A DNA stretch of 64,000 bases, from the NCBI GenBank assembly GCA_905178155.1, contig CAJINV010000001.1, forward strand, positions 6,951,794-7,015,793, in the 5' to 3' direction. A model generated the notes under the pieces. That model had not been told where the DNA came from. It worked only from the letters and a program-made list of their open reading frames with translations, and searched no databases. Position 1 is the first letter of the stretch. Every line of letters starts with the position of its first letter. The position numbers and the translations under genes are program-made. The stretch comes from Amoebophrya sp. A120 (Eukaryota; Sar; Dinophyceae; Syndiniales; Amoebophryaceae). Shown here piece after piece: positions 15,401 through 26,399 of this stretch.

Positions 15401-15593
15401 TATAGTACCGCAGACCATGCTGCGCCGAACCAGCCTGATCCATACACTGGGAGGATTCGACAAATAAGACGAACGCGCACAATGTCGAGCGAAAAATCGC
15501 AGCACCTGTATATATCGGTCCTCTCCCTCTCCGTGTCATATTGTCCCAATCCGCTTTGCTTTTCCTTTTGCCAGCCGACATTTTCATCATCAT
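12435..15593 (-). CDS. Hypothetical 1052-aa protein with hydrophobic N-terminal segment
   Basis: Single uninterrupted open frame that I cannot place in a family. From the first Met the protein has a basic N-terminus and then a hydrophobic stretch (TLCAFVLFVESSQC). This would act as a signal peptide or anchor, especially if translation starts at the Met at 15539 (MTRRGRGPIYTG). The body is rich in predicted helix, with many Leu/Arg/Glu heptad-like stretches. Small Gly/Ala/Ser linkers sit near 14100-14200 and 14430-14480. The C-terminus is strongly basic with a Cys (KCKRKRGLLSSIFGCGERN). There is no internal intron and no introner. In a parasite a secreted or membrane-anchored role is plausible, but that is inference only. 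Confidence 0.7.
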   Translation of the reverse strand: MMMKMSAGKRKSKADWDNMTRRGRGPIYTGAAIFRSTLCAFVLFVESSQCMDQAGSAQHGLRYYSGSSVAADSSASSETAEAAQARIRADALGLFVEGERDIAEYLGKGSDGTLAFGSVARGLGKRGLRETLRAQLQEWKRVGFPEGVGAGNFYDPLVWNVLKPGSDERQQAFQNKSRIEILLEELDEARRNRDNQMRDLIDRRLGEGNNKWHLLTRAEKTAGMEDVLRSLHLLLSFVVHVDPVAAGEQMGVVEQSTTGYVRAPPPRLWLRDLPVALRGRVAEAMTHYLKTQAEFEAMEMFLVDNNLPASLYNGMSREIHAFHLGDFSAAASLELSVTEPDLKRRPIGWFSFWVLHKLEALLLFGFGAEERAIDALASGGAAASESARDSEGPFEEGKRVYQAVLQSVLELPEKNELYFLNATKSSLFARYQDLLTTVVAVHVTNPKTLQKVLNRFLKLAVGKAAPLVQRAPPLGAERSEATAPESAPGESGGGKAAPREIKAELTLSMLKSVRFILQQRLLHVLVRPRLETSRYLSGREGAPHIVPRLNIDNGVEAQVRAAIWRVLATIKYVANLEKDLLTAHVTDRGGPGPFEEARTRRYREYETDLQLLQPYGPVDTHEEALARCVPVEAGLVAFYESSSMLQAPNYAIRDPDLNFWRSALFLFYGPYQFCSVLHLDRERSAPHPKLGMDLAEKVLSLMERASPGGNRILGAQKQYMRPDLYVSGVLEHLFVPLDERITSIILHLGTLGAAQALRTPQISAGGSGVLSAAASGATLYPEGTAAGTKFEILGHLGQTLMKIPQTLFFGALSTNRYNRRAAARGTGRDVIDFSQPLVRQIISILEKAPQGTKQIVARPLLQIAEVFMREQPAERPRWYTVMEESAKNGRSMRSWVNRFMDIIKGTENWINPDDIDVESLTSDMERGARLVVDQLLRALATSCEDEATSQLKRTERIRDGIDTDKNVLRLCAHRIRTLSAWVKNQAAPIRFTSSRPEKKIDFNAVARKIETVVARIQHDEQQNRKCKRKRGLLSSIFGCGERNKNNKKPKTQ

Positions 15594-16646
15594 TTTGTTT
15601 TTCTTTTTGGCTTTGCTAGAACTAGAATTATTATAAAATTTCTTTGCTAGTTGAAAAGAAGTTCAATTTCTAGATTCGCAAGTGAATAAGTAGTTGATCT
15701 TACATTCAATTCCCGAACTAAATTTTGCGAAACAAGTCTTTTTCTTTTCAAAAATGAGTAATACGGTTGCCAATCTATCATAGATATGCATTCCCTCGCA
15801 GGAAAGCAAAAAAGGTTGATTCTACAGCAGTTACATTAATTTTACATTTCATAATCAACAAGTAGTTCCTCTTTTGCAGGTAACAACAAAAGCAAAACAC
15901 AAAACTTGAGCGTGGTTGTGCTTTTCTGTACTGAGATAAGTTGAAGTGCCATCAAATGAATCTGGAAAATGTCCTTGTCGCATCTTATGAAAAAAAAACT
16001 TCAAATTCGAAATAGAGAGTCCTATTCCTATATTACTACACTACTATAATCAATGACATGTCCTATAGCAGGTATCGCGATTTCCATCAAAAGGTAACAA
16101 GGCATTTTCGGTCAATCTTCTGCCAGATCTCCCCTGTAGTTTGCGGATCGATCACCAAATCTGAAGATCTCAATGAAAGGTTCGCTCCCAAGACCAAGTT
16201 TTTTTTTTACAATTAATTTCGCCCTGAGACGAGAACACACAGGTCCCTGTCTTTTTTTCTACTACATCCGCAAAGGCAGCACTCAGATGGACACAAAGAT
16301 GTTTGTGCTTTGCATGTCGTACCTCTGGACTCCCTGGGATACAGCGAGCCGGCCAGAGCAGTAAGTCCTTGTGTCGCGCAAAAAAGTCCACACGGACCAA
16401 CAGGTTTTTGGGTCTCTGTCGAAAAGCAGAAGGGGCAATTTCATCGCAAAGCGCTCGTGCTGGGTAGAACTTGTAGTTTTTTGGGTACTTACTCGTCAGG
16501 AACAACATAACGACGTTTATTCGCTTGTGTGGGTCGGTAGTCCCTGAAGAAAGCTAAGATACATTGAACTGGCGGCAGAAAAACACAGTTGAGACTGCCA
16601 CGATAGGTCAACCTAGAACGCCGTGCTACTGCAGCACTGCATCCTG
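15594..16646. other. Intergenic region
   Basis: About 1.05 kb of AT-rich sequence between the stop of the ERO1 fusion gene and the start of the 1052-aa gene. A frame at 16170-16508 on the minus strand is open, but it shows no motif and no splice partner. I see no RNA gene or repeat. Confidence 0.6.
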
Positions 16647-19600
16647 TCAAAGCTCGTCGCGAATAGCGTGGTAATTCTTGCGTGAACGGCTTGCAGTGCT
16701 TCTCGTGGGTGGCAGTGATGGTGAAGATGGGCCTCTATTTTTGTCCTCGTGATTTATTGATGTAGCATTCTGTTTATTCGCGTCCTCTTTTCCGCCGTCA
16801 ACAGCTTTCCCCAGGGACTTGAATCCGCCTTCTGCTAGCATGGACCGCGAGTGTACGGATTCGAACGCCTGCGTACCGTCCGTGCCGCAGAGCTCCACGA
16901 TGCTCTCCTCGCCGCCGGGGTGGATTTTTGCATACTTGGTCAGGTCGTAGACGTCGTCGTACAGGCGCACCCAACAGTCGCTGACAGAGCCGTGCTCGGC
17001 TAACTCTTTTGCTGAGATAACACGCTTTTCTTTCAGTTTTCTCCTGTTCCGCTTGTTTCCGCCTACCGTCGACGTCGCGCTCCGCGTACTTGTTCTCCCT
17101 GCACTGTCAGTGTCTTTCACGCCTATTGCTTCCTCCAGCTGTGCTAGCAATTGGCTCGTAGTCTCCGGCGCAGGTGTCTTCATCAGCTCTGATGTCGTTA
17201 TCGTGTTTCTCTCAACATTGCTAGCTTTAGGAATTATCTGTCGCCCGACCACGCGTCCAAACACTAGGCACTCTAGTAGACTGTTCCCGCCAAGGCGGTT
17301 CTTTCCGTGCAGGCCGCCGGCGATCTCTCCGACTGCGAACAGGCCGGGTATGGGGTGTCTCGTTCCGCTTCCGGAATAATTCTCGTCTTTTTCCGCACTT
17401 TCATCCCCAAGGTCGTCCCCCACGGCTCTTGTTACCAAGGAAGACGCGGCAGAAGGAGATGCTGCTGATGATGATGACGATGTACTCACCTGCGCGCGCC
17501 CACTATGTTGACTTGCATCGGCTGCAGCTGCTTCCGTACTTCTACTATTTCTACTCACCACTCGGTGCAAGTCATCCACTTCCACTCCGCCCATGGTGTA
17601 GTGCACTACCGGAACTACTTTGCCTACGACGACCTTGTCCGTCACGTCGGGTACGTTGATGAATTTAGTTTTTCCAAACGCATCCTTCGCGTCTTTAGAA
17701 GTGCCATCTCCTGCCTGTTTTCGGTACTGCTTGATGGCTTTTCTAAACTTCGCGATCGGATATGAATGATTTTCATCGTCGTTCGTCTTCACGTTCAAGT
17801 CCACTTCTGTCAGCAGGTTTTTCCGGCTGTAGTGCTGGACGTGCCGGTCTGCGGCTTTGATCGCGTCCTTGCCGAGGAGAAGATAGAAAGGTCGGACGCC
17901 CTTCTCCTTATCCCCCTGTTTCTCCATCATGCGGTCGACGACGTACTGCCGCGTGCCCAGCTCGTCGCAGAACCGCTCGCCCGACTCGGTCAGCAGAATG
18001 CCGCCCACGCCGCGGAGCACCTCCGCAGCTAGCGTTTTCGTCGCCGCGTCCGGCTGGCTGGGATCGACAAAACCGGTGGGGTGAACCTGTGTTCATCCGT
18101 TTAGATCTGAAATAATCGAGGCACGCGAACTACATGCTCGAGGTTTATGGTCGCAATAAAAGCGTGGAACGCTTGGGTTTCAACTGCTTTGTGCTTGTTG
18201 TTGTGCACAATTCTTACCTCGCATTTTACGAAAAAGAGAGAACAAACTAAAACGAAACAGAGACAGCCGCTTGTAGAAAAAATACGCACCTGCACAAACT
18301 GCATGTCCACGAGCCTCGTTCCGGGGAGTGCGAGCACCATTTTGATCCCGTCTCCAGTCGTCCACTTTCCCAACGTCGTGGGCGTTTTTCGCAGATCCGG
18401 GCGGCTGGTGTAGAGAAGCGACCCCTTCTGGCTGTGGTCGTGTATTACAATGAAAAATGCCCCCTCCCCATATCAAAACGGAAATCTGTGATGCAGATTT
18501 GTGGTCACAAATCAGCTTTGTGATGCTAGAAGGCAAAAGATGCGGACTGTAGGGCTGCCTAGCGTGGGAAAGCCTTGCAGCTCCAGGATGACAGGAGGCA
18601 ACTGGAAGTGGGAAACAGCATGACAGATTACCTGCAATTTAGGCCGCAGCGTCGTCTCTTGGACTTCTAGCAATACAAGTCGATTTGTGTACTCAAATAC
18701 AGCATCACAAATTCGCGCATCTTCCGTTTCCGATATGGGGTGAGGGCTTTTTTCACTTTGATATCGTGCCCGAACCCGCCAGTGGCCAGGACGACGTTTT
18801 TCGCAAGGACCTTGATCGCCTGATGTGACGCGGTAGAGGGTGGTGTTTTCGACGCAGCGGAAGTAGTAGATGGTGGCCCTGCTGCCACTGTCCGTATTCC
18901 GTGCACGCCAGTCACGGTGTAGTGATTTTTGCCTTCGTGATGTTCCATCGAACTCGTGCCGCTTTGCGTCAGAAGTCCCTTTACCGTGGTGCTCGGCAGA
19001 ATCGTCAACTGACCGGTCTTCTCAAACTCGCGCAGCCTCTTTTCCAGCACCAGAATGACTTCAGTGCCGATGAAGTTCCCGGTTGCGGGTCGATACGTGC
19101 GGGGACTCGAGTGCCCCCCCAAAACCGCCTTCAGCCCTAGATCCACGCCCTGGGCCTGCAGCCACCGCAGCCCCTCGTCCGACCCCTCGACGAGCGCACG
19201 CACGCGCGACGGCACGGCGCGGCCGCCACCAGATTTCATGGTGTCGTCAAAAAATTTTTGCAGGGCCGGGTTGCAGCTGTTCAGTGGACTCTCTCGGGGA
19301 CACAGGCCACCATCCACCCAACTTTGCTCCGTTTGGTTCATGGCATTTACCGTGTTTTGCAATTCTGCGCGCAGCGCTTCGTTCCAGATTTCTCCGTTGA
19401 TCCCAGAACTCGCCTTTCCGCTGTTCCCGCCGAACCGGGGCTCTTTATCGAGTAGCACGACTCGTGCCCCGCCCTGCAAGGCAGTCAAGGACGCGGACAT
19501 CCCGGCCAAGCCCGAGCCGACGACAACGGCGTCGGCGTTCAGGACCAGTTCGCGCGTGTCCGTTTCTGAGGTCGCGCGGTGTCGGCTCAAGTCACTCTCG

Positions 19601-21852
19601 ATGCTTTTCAGTAAAGCTTCACGCAAGACAACAGTCGTCTTGTTCATCTCTGCATCTACTCCTGAGCCACCCGCGGTGGCTGCTTGCTGCTGAAACACCT
19701 TCTGCAGTGCCCTCACTGCGACCGCGAGGTTTTGGTCTATCGACTCTTCTTCACTAGTATCGCTTTCTGGTACAGTAGTGTCCTCCATTGACATCAAATC
19801 GTCGTCAGCATCGTCGTTGCTACTGGCAGCCTCGTCCCGGTTCATCGTGTTCGTTTCGTCAAACACGTCCACCGGCTTGCGGGACGGGTGCGTCCACTGG
19901 TACAGCGACAGCAACTCGTTCGCCCGCTGCAACGCCTCGCTGAACGCGTGCAGCGTGTTTACGAGAGCGACAATTTCCTCCCGGGACATGCTGGTTGGCA
20001 GCATGTCATCCGGCAGCAGCAAGACCTTCAGTGCCGCGCCAATCCCGAGAATGTTCAGCTTTCCGTGCAGCTTGCACCGGCTGCACTTGACACAGGACAT
20101 CAGGGCACTGATCCGCTGAAAGCCCCGCTTGAACTCGCGTCGCGATACTTCCTTCGACAAAAACATGCTTCTTTCGTCGAACCCCTCGAACGCGCTGTGG
20201 CAAAACTGCAGGCGCTCGGAATCTAGCAGGCGTTTGATGAGGTCCGCAATTTTCTCGTCCTCCACAGCGTCGCCGGTATTGTACTTGTACTGTCGAAAAA
20301 AGTTGCTGCCTTTCTTGATACTCCGCAGCAGCACAACAAAGGCGAAGTACAGGTTCTTCAGCCTGTCGGGGTGCCGCGCGAACACCTTCATGAACTTTCT
20401 CGGGTTCTTCCCCCAGTCGTCCGGGTTGTCGCCAGTCGGAGGAAAGTACTTGTAGAAAATGGAAATACTGGTTGCGCTGTGCACCCCGGACAGCAGCCGG
20501 TAGAGAACCCGTTCCTCGAAACACCTCCCATCGTCGTCGTTTTTTCTTGCTGATGAGGGCGAAAACACGTCAAGTCTTGGTAATATTGGCTCTTCCTGTT
20601 GATGAACCAGCATTGCACTCGGCCTGTTTTCGTGCGAGAAACAGTTCTCACTGTACATGGCTTCCCAGATGTGCCGGCCGTTGTACCCCGTGTTGGTTTC
20701 TGGGTTTTTCATCAGATTCACAAACTCTGGTGCCTCCGTGCCCACTTTGGCACACATGTCCAGCCAAAATTCCGGCGCGTCCTCCGCGCAGTTTTCCGCG
20801 GCGATCACTTGCGAGAACTGCGACTCCTGGTCTATCAAATGCAAAAATGTCTGGGTCTGGAAACTTGTGATGCAAGGAAGGGAATACTGAGCACACTGTA
20901 ATGCGCTCCCCAGCATGACAAGTTTTTCCGTGGTTCAGAGTTGCTTACCCCGCATGAGAAACTGCGTTTTTGCATGACTGACCAGAGGACCTCTTCGCGG
21001 GCACGCAATACAGAGTTTAGAGTCATGCCAGACTAGCACGACAAATCCCGCAATCTCCCAGACCCAGACATTTTTGCATTTGATATGGTCCGTTTTCGCT
21101 CGATTTAAATCCGAAGTGTTTTTCATCAACTGCGCGGCCGCGTCGTCTTCCGTGTCCACGGAGCAAGCCGTCTTCGGTTTGTTATTTTCCATACTCATCA
21201 AATTCCCGGGCTTCTGCATCAACTGCGATACACCGGTGGCGCCACCGGGGTGCGGGAGCTGTATTGGTCCGGTGCACTCAAATTGCTCCTCCGCAGCTGC
21301 TGGTGCCTCTACTTCGGTAGCGGCTACTTTCGCTTGTTTTACTTGTTCCCTTTTCGCTTTATTTGAAGACGGTGACCCTGCTCTCTCATCGTCCTCGTCG
21401 TCGTCTAAATCGTCCAGATCGTCGTCTCCGGCGGAAGAGTGTGCGGACGCTTCGCTGGACGTTTTGTCATCTGACTCGATGTTGAAATCCACGTCGAAAT
21501 TATCGTCCGATTGTTGTAAAAAATCCTCGTCCAGCCACTTTTTTTTCTCGAAATCGTACTGGCACTTCGCATTCATGTCCACCTTGAACAAACGGAAGAA
21601 CAAGGTTTCGCTCAACTCAGAGAGAATCAGGGACAATTGCTTGGTGTTCGCTTCTTCCACCGTTTCTATGGCGCACGTCGTGTCCTCAATCTGGTGCATC
21701 TTGGTCGTCCGGAAGACGGACGGCGGCGCGACGGTGGTGCTCGCGTATTGCGCATTCGCTGGTATTGAACCATCGCCACCGGAACTATCCGTGTCGAAAG
21801 CCAGGAAACAGCTACTGGCTGCGAGCAGCAGCAGCAGGAGCCGCGGCTTCAT
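16647..21852 (-). CDS. ERO1: ER oxidoreductin ERO1 fused to soluble fumarate reductase and cytochrome b5, with RDEL tail
   Basis: Four exons: 21086-21852, 18764-20827, 18290-18437 and 16647-18086 (one copy of each target-site duplication kept). They sum to 4419 bases, 1472 aa. Two junctions are introner elements; the third is a 203-bp GT-AG intron (18087-18289). Domains in order: signal peptide (residues 1-19, Leu-rich); ERO1 core with C60 and LFFRLFKV, an acidic insert near 140-160, [10 protein letters not shown] and SENCF; the FAD-proximal RLKNLYF helix; and the C-x2-C-x2-C active site [15 protein letters not shown] near 502-508. After an acidic linker come an FAD_binding_2 domain (GSGLAGMSA near 694), [28 protein letters not shown] and [14 protein letters not shown] cytochrome b5 domain follows (HPGG near 1382, second heme His near 1405). 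The last residues are HAIRDEL, an ER-retrieval signal. ERO1 and the flavoprotein share one uninterrupted exon, so the fusion does not depend on splicing. Expected role: oxidise protein thiols in the ER lumen and pass electrons to fumarate. The canonical N-terminal C-x4-C shuttle pair was not found. Confidence 0.92.
18443..18763 (-). mobile_element. Introner element, TATTACAATG family, in ERO1-fumarate reductase
   Basis: 321-bp insertion with imperfect inverted ends of about 40 bp: TATTACAATG at the left, CACTTTGATA at the right, then CCCCATATC / GATATGGGG inward. It is flanked by the perfect 5-bp direct repeat TCGTG (18438-18442 and 18764-18768). Removing the insertion plus one repeat joins GGFGHD to [11 protein letters not shown] in frame, which bridges the conserved FAD domain. 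Read-through would end in the insertion. No GT-AG boundary can be placed. The strand given is that of the host gene. Confidence 0.88.
20833..21085 (-). mobile_element. Introner element, TATCAAATGC family, in ERO1 domain
   Basis: 253-bp insertion with near-perfect inverted ends: TATCAAATGCAAAAATG then TCTGGGTCTGG, mirrored at the right as GCATTTGATA. It is flanked by TGGTC at 20828-20832 and 21086-21090. Excision with one repeat joins NRAKTD to QESQFSQ in frame inside the ERO1 region. An in-frame stop lies inside the insertion, so removal is required. Same family as the elements at 24076, 49358 and 63497. Confidence 0.92.
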
Positions 21853-22391
21853 CTTGGAAAGCTACCAAAAATAAATTTAGTGGAGGTGGCAGTGGACCTA
21901 GCGATAATTACAATACATATTTGTATGTGACTCAAAACAAGGTCTTGCGACGCGAGGCTTGTTAAGTACCAAGGGTGTCTTCAAACAGAGCCTACAATCG
22001 AAACGAAACCTTTACATTGTACAGAAAAGGCGCATGTCAACTTAAACTATGTGCTGGCCCTACAATGCGAAACAGTGTGCTCGATGACCTGTGTGGAACG
22101 TCAAAATGAAGGAGACCGTTTGATCTAAATCACACGTTCTGCAAATTGCGTAGCAAAAACACAATGCTCGCACGTTCGTTCTTTCAATTTGGATCACACA
22201 AAAAGGTAAACCGACTCGTCAGCTTTCCACTCACATGTTTTTAGCCACGAGAGATCGCAAAACAATATCGAACATCGAAATTTCAAAGCACTCGAAAAAT
22301 TGATCTCAGCATTCATTCTTTGATTCTAATGTGCCGTGTCGTATATGCAATGAAGGGGCGCAAACTCAATTTGCTGTCATATCACTAATTT
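21853..22391. other. Intergenic region
   Basis: About 540 bp between the start of the ERO1 fusion and the XPF stop. AT-rich; no open frame with support and no repeat seen. It must hold the ERO1-fusion promoter and the XPF 3' end. Confidence 0.6.
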
Positions 22392-25300
22392 TCATTGACT
22401 ATCACTCGCGGTTGCGTTTGGTGTTCCACTGCTACTACTATGCAGGATTCGCCAGAGGCGGTTCGCTGTTTCACTGTCCATCTTCACTTGCATCAATTTA
22501 CACAATTCCGATCTAGACATCTTCCCAAGTGCAGCTATCTTAGGCAGTTTCTGTGCAATGGACACCAGGTTCTCACCGGTCACCCCGGGCAACCGGCGGA
22601 GAACGTCCAATGCGACCGGGTTGGCGACCCGGCTCTCACTCAACACGGCAGAAGCAACAGAGGAATTATCTGGAATCGCCTGTGCACCTGTCCGCGCAAA
22701 CGAAGCGCCGTTGCTTGACTTCGAGATGACACCTCCTACAACCCGTAAGCCCATTGCGGCAGTTCCCTGCGGCTCCGTTTCCGCGGCTGCTGCGTCGGGT
22801 GGCAACGTCGGCTCCATCCGGTTTTTTTTCAGGGCAGCAAAGATCCTCGCTGTGAAGGCGTAACTGGGGCTCCAGATCACCCGCAATCGCGGGAAATGCA
22901 TCAACAACAGCAAGAGTTTCTGCCGCACCAACTGCTTCCCCTTCAACCCACCGGTGTTCGTCAAGTGCGCCCACTGCGGGAACTTGCGGGACACCGAGGG
23001 GCCGAATTCCAGGAGTAAAATCGGCGTCTTGTACGCCTGCGTCATGTTTTCGATCTGCTGCAGCAGCCGCCCGGATTGCAGACTCTGGATCAAATCTGGG
23101 TAGACGGATTTTCTCTCCACGCAGACGTCCCGGCTCAAAATGTAGTCCCCAATCTTGATCGTGGCACCCCGCAGAACGTGCCGCTGGTACAAGAAAAACG
23201 GTAACCGTGCGTTCAGCTCCCGGACGTCGACGATAATCTGCGACGGCTGTTTCTCCCGCTGGTGCTTCGCCCCACCCAGCCTCGTGCTTTGCTGCTGTTC
23301 TTCCAGGTCCTCGATCTGCAGAATGGGCCGTCGCGCCAGCCCCTCTCGCGTCGATGTGGAAAGATCGACGATGAGGTGTTTTTTCTGAAACACCGCAGTC
23401 TCGACGGCTTTGGTCTCTTTTGCCAGCGACTGCTCGTACTTCACCAGCTCGGGCGAATCCTGATACGAAAGCAGAAAGCATTTGATGTCTCCTTTGCTCG
23501 GATCATCATCTAAGGCCTCGTCATTATTTCCAGCGTCGGTGGTCTGCCCCGTTTCTTTATTTCCATCCACACGCACTCCGCCACCGCTTGATGGTGCAAC
23601 AGGTTCAACTACCCCAAAAAGCGCCGATGGCAGAGCACTTGCATCGAGGGCGGGCTTCGCTTTGGCTTTGGTTTTGCCTCCAGTCGCAGCTTTTTTCGCT
23701 CGCTCAAAAACCGCTTCCCTGTGTTCCCCTATCGCGCCAGAAGCCCGGAGCTCCTTGACACTGGCGGAATACACCTCCAGAAGCCGCAGCACGCGAACGT
23801 CTGGCACGAGGACGATCGCGAGGTCGGGATGCGTTTGGTACAGCTTCGACTCCAGCTGATCTGCAGTGACGCAGATAACGTTATTCTTCTTGTTGTCCTC
23901 AACGGCCGGTAGCTTTTGCTTCTGCATCAAATCCGCTCGTGCTTGCGCTTTTGGCGTAGTTGCGGTAGGTAAATTGGTATTTTTACCTGCTGCTAATCCG
24001 CGTCGCAAAACCGCGTCGTGCTTCAAGTTCAGGAAAGCAAAGGACTCCTCAAACGCAGCCTCCGTGCCGTTCTTCTATCAACTGTAAAAATGTCTGGGTC
24101 TGGAAGATTCTGACACTTGTCATGCACGTTTTGCATGAGCCCTGATGTCTGTGATGCATGCCCTAGCATCACAGATCTTTTGAGAGCTTCTTGATGCCTA
24201 TTCCGCATGACAAACGCCCTCTCCGTGTAGCAAAAATTGCATTCCTTTTGGTCGTACTCATGCAATACAGATTCTTCTGCATTCCAAATGCAGCGTCGCA
24301 AGTTGCAGTCTTCCAGACCCAGACATTTTTACATTTGATATCTTCACGACACAATCCGTTTGCTGTCGCTGTCTTTCGTCCGCACAGACGATGAGGGCTA
24401 GTTTAGTGGGAAATTCGTTCATGTGTTCTTGTGTTCCACGCCGGATAGGGCCGGTCGACGACGACGCGGGCAACGTCCCGACTACAACGCCTGTGGCTTT
24501 TTGCCGCTTCAGGGGCGGTGACTTTGATTTCTCCTCGTCTTCTGCGTCATCACTTTCGCTCGCAGGCAACATGCCCTCGGCCCGCAAAATCTCCAGCACT
24601 GCGTCCCACTTGGGACTCCGTTCCCGATCCACGATGCGGTTGCGCACGATGCGCAAAAAATCACGACCGGTCTCCGAGTGCAGCCACGAAACCTCGGCAT
24701 CCGTCGCTAATTTCGGCATCCCGGCGAAATTTTGCTCTTGCGTGTCAATCAAGAGCTGGCCTTGCTGCCCCTTCGATGTCGTGCCGTTTTGACTTTCAGC
24801 TTTTTTCCTCTTCATCGGCACCGTCTTCATACTGGGCGTTTTGCTAGCGACTGGTTCTTGCTCTGAGGCAGCGCTGCTTTCTTTGGTCTCTAGTACCGCT
24901 GTCGTGCCTCTTGCCACTAGACCGGCGGGTGAAGTCTTTTCAAGAACCTTCGCATCATTGTTTCCGGGCGAATTTTGCGAAGATACTTTCTTTTGCTGCT
25001 GCGCACCTACCGTCTCCGCTTGAGTTGTATCCGTCGACGCAAAAATGTTTTTCCCTAGATACAGCGACAAGAATCGGTAGTAATCCGCACAGTCTAATCG
25101 CAACAACCGGTCAAACAGAGTCTCGAAGTGGCCAGCATCGCGCACGAGTTGTGCAACGTGGCTGTCATCCAGCGACTGCTCCAACTTATAGCGCAGCAGC
25201 CTCCCAAACTGATCGTCGGTCATGGCCTCCGAACAATAGTGATTCAGCAGCGCTTCTGAGGGTGCTGTCAGGCTTCTGTTCCGCTCCTGTTGGCTTTGGG

Positions 25301-26399
25301 CGGAGTAGGCCCCGCCTCGACCGCTTTTTCCACGCGACTTCTTTCCTTTGCTGCCAGCCCCACCTCCTGCGGATCCATTATGCGCACCAGCTCCAAACCC
25401 GCCGAAAGAAAAACCTTTGCCCTTGTTCGCCAAATCCGCAACCGCCCCCGGCTTCAGTTCCGCTTCCAAGCAGCGGTGGCAGTCGGCGGAATGGAGGCAG
25501 AGGCCGGAGATGACGTCTTCACACAAGGCCAGCAGTAACTGTTGCAACACCCCGACTGCGGGCGGGAGCGGTACTTTTTTCTGGACCACGACGATCCCGC
25601 CCTGCACGTTCGCGCTGACGTCCATCTGAATCCGCGGCCACAGGAACACCTTGCGGCAGTACCCGCCGCACCGCATGATTTTCTCCAACGATCTGCTCGT
25701 CACGGTGGGAAAGTTTTCCGAAAACAGCCGCACGACTTTGTCCGGCTGCGCGGTCTTCCGGAGCAGTGCTTGCACCAGAAACGCGTCCTTCTGCAGCACC
25801 TCGTGCAGCTCCTCGGCGTTGTTCACCAGTAACCTGTGCACTTTCTCGGGCAAAAACCGCTGCTGCAAAAAGTCCCCGAGCAAGATTCTGGCGGAGACGA
25901 AAAAGATCCCTCCCCGGGCGTACGCCTGCTGTCGGGTCTTCGGAGGCTGGTCCGCGGTGGCGAAGACCTCAACCGCAAACGGGTCCGTCGGTTTTAAGTC
26001 CTGTGCGAGTTGGGCCTGAACCGCTTCCGCTTCCTCGCGGGCGACGTTCATCACGAAGACCAGAGAGCCGCGTTGTCTTTTTAGCGCTAAGTCATTACTT
26101 TCTTCCGCTGTGTTGAGAAGAACCGCGCCTGCAGAAGATGAGGACGAAGAAAAAGTCGCTTGCCCTACGGTACCGAATTGTGAAATCGTCGAAGAGGGTA
26201 CACTTGTTTCCGCGGTGGCGGCGCGCATATCATGTAACAGTGTCTGCAAATACCGGTGGAAGATCCGGAGACGTCCCAAACCGGCGCTCGCCAACACCAG
26301 ACAGCTCTCTCCATGGTCGTGCAACTGCTCCGCAATGCGTGCCTGATAGGCCAGCAAAGGAACTGAAAGCTCGTGTGCTGCAGCAGAGCTGGTGCTCAT
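22392..26399 (-). CDS. XPF: DNA repair endonuclease XPF/ERCC4
   Basis: Catalytic subunit of the structure-specific 5' endonuclease that with ERCC1 cuts in nucleotide excision repair and crosslink repair. Two exons, 24341-26399 and 22392-24070, are separated only by an introner; together 3738 bases, 1245 aa. The N-terminus (MSTSSAAAHELSVPLL, then LASAGLGRLRIFHRYL) resembles the degenerate SF2 helicase region of XPF, including SENFPTVTSRSLEKIMR. The nuclease domain has VDVRELNARLPFFLYQRH, GDYILSRD and VCVERKSVYPDLIQS. This is the intact GDX(n)ERKX(3)D active site, near residues 994-1010. A tandem helix-hairpin-helix region closes the protein (LRRLPGVTGENLVSIAQKLP). There is no ordinary intron. 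The protein is longer than the usual 900-1000 aa because of Gly/Ser/Lys-rich linkers. The exon join restores frame (DCVVK then NGTEAAFEESFAFLN). Confidence 0.95.
24076..24340 (-). mobile_element. Introner element, TATCAAATGC family, in XPF
   Basis: 265-bp insertion with ends TATCAACTGTAAAAATG and CATTTTTACATTTGATA, flanked by TCTTC at 24071-24075 and 24341-24345. Removing it with one repeat joins the two XPF exons in frame. The interior shares short words (GCATGA, ATGCAATACAGATT) with the other elements. It encodes nothing. Confidence 0.92.

Noticed and set aside
16170-16508. Open frame of 112 codons between two genes
   Set aside because: No motif, no splice partner, and oligo-A/T-rich surroundings; read as intergenic.
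24029-24354. Short minus-strand frames across the XPF insertion as separate genes
   Set aside because: They translate the introner termini, which give the same peptides (for example KCKNVWVW) wherever this family inserts.
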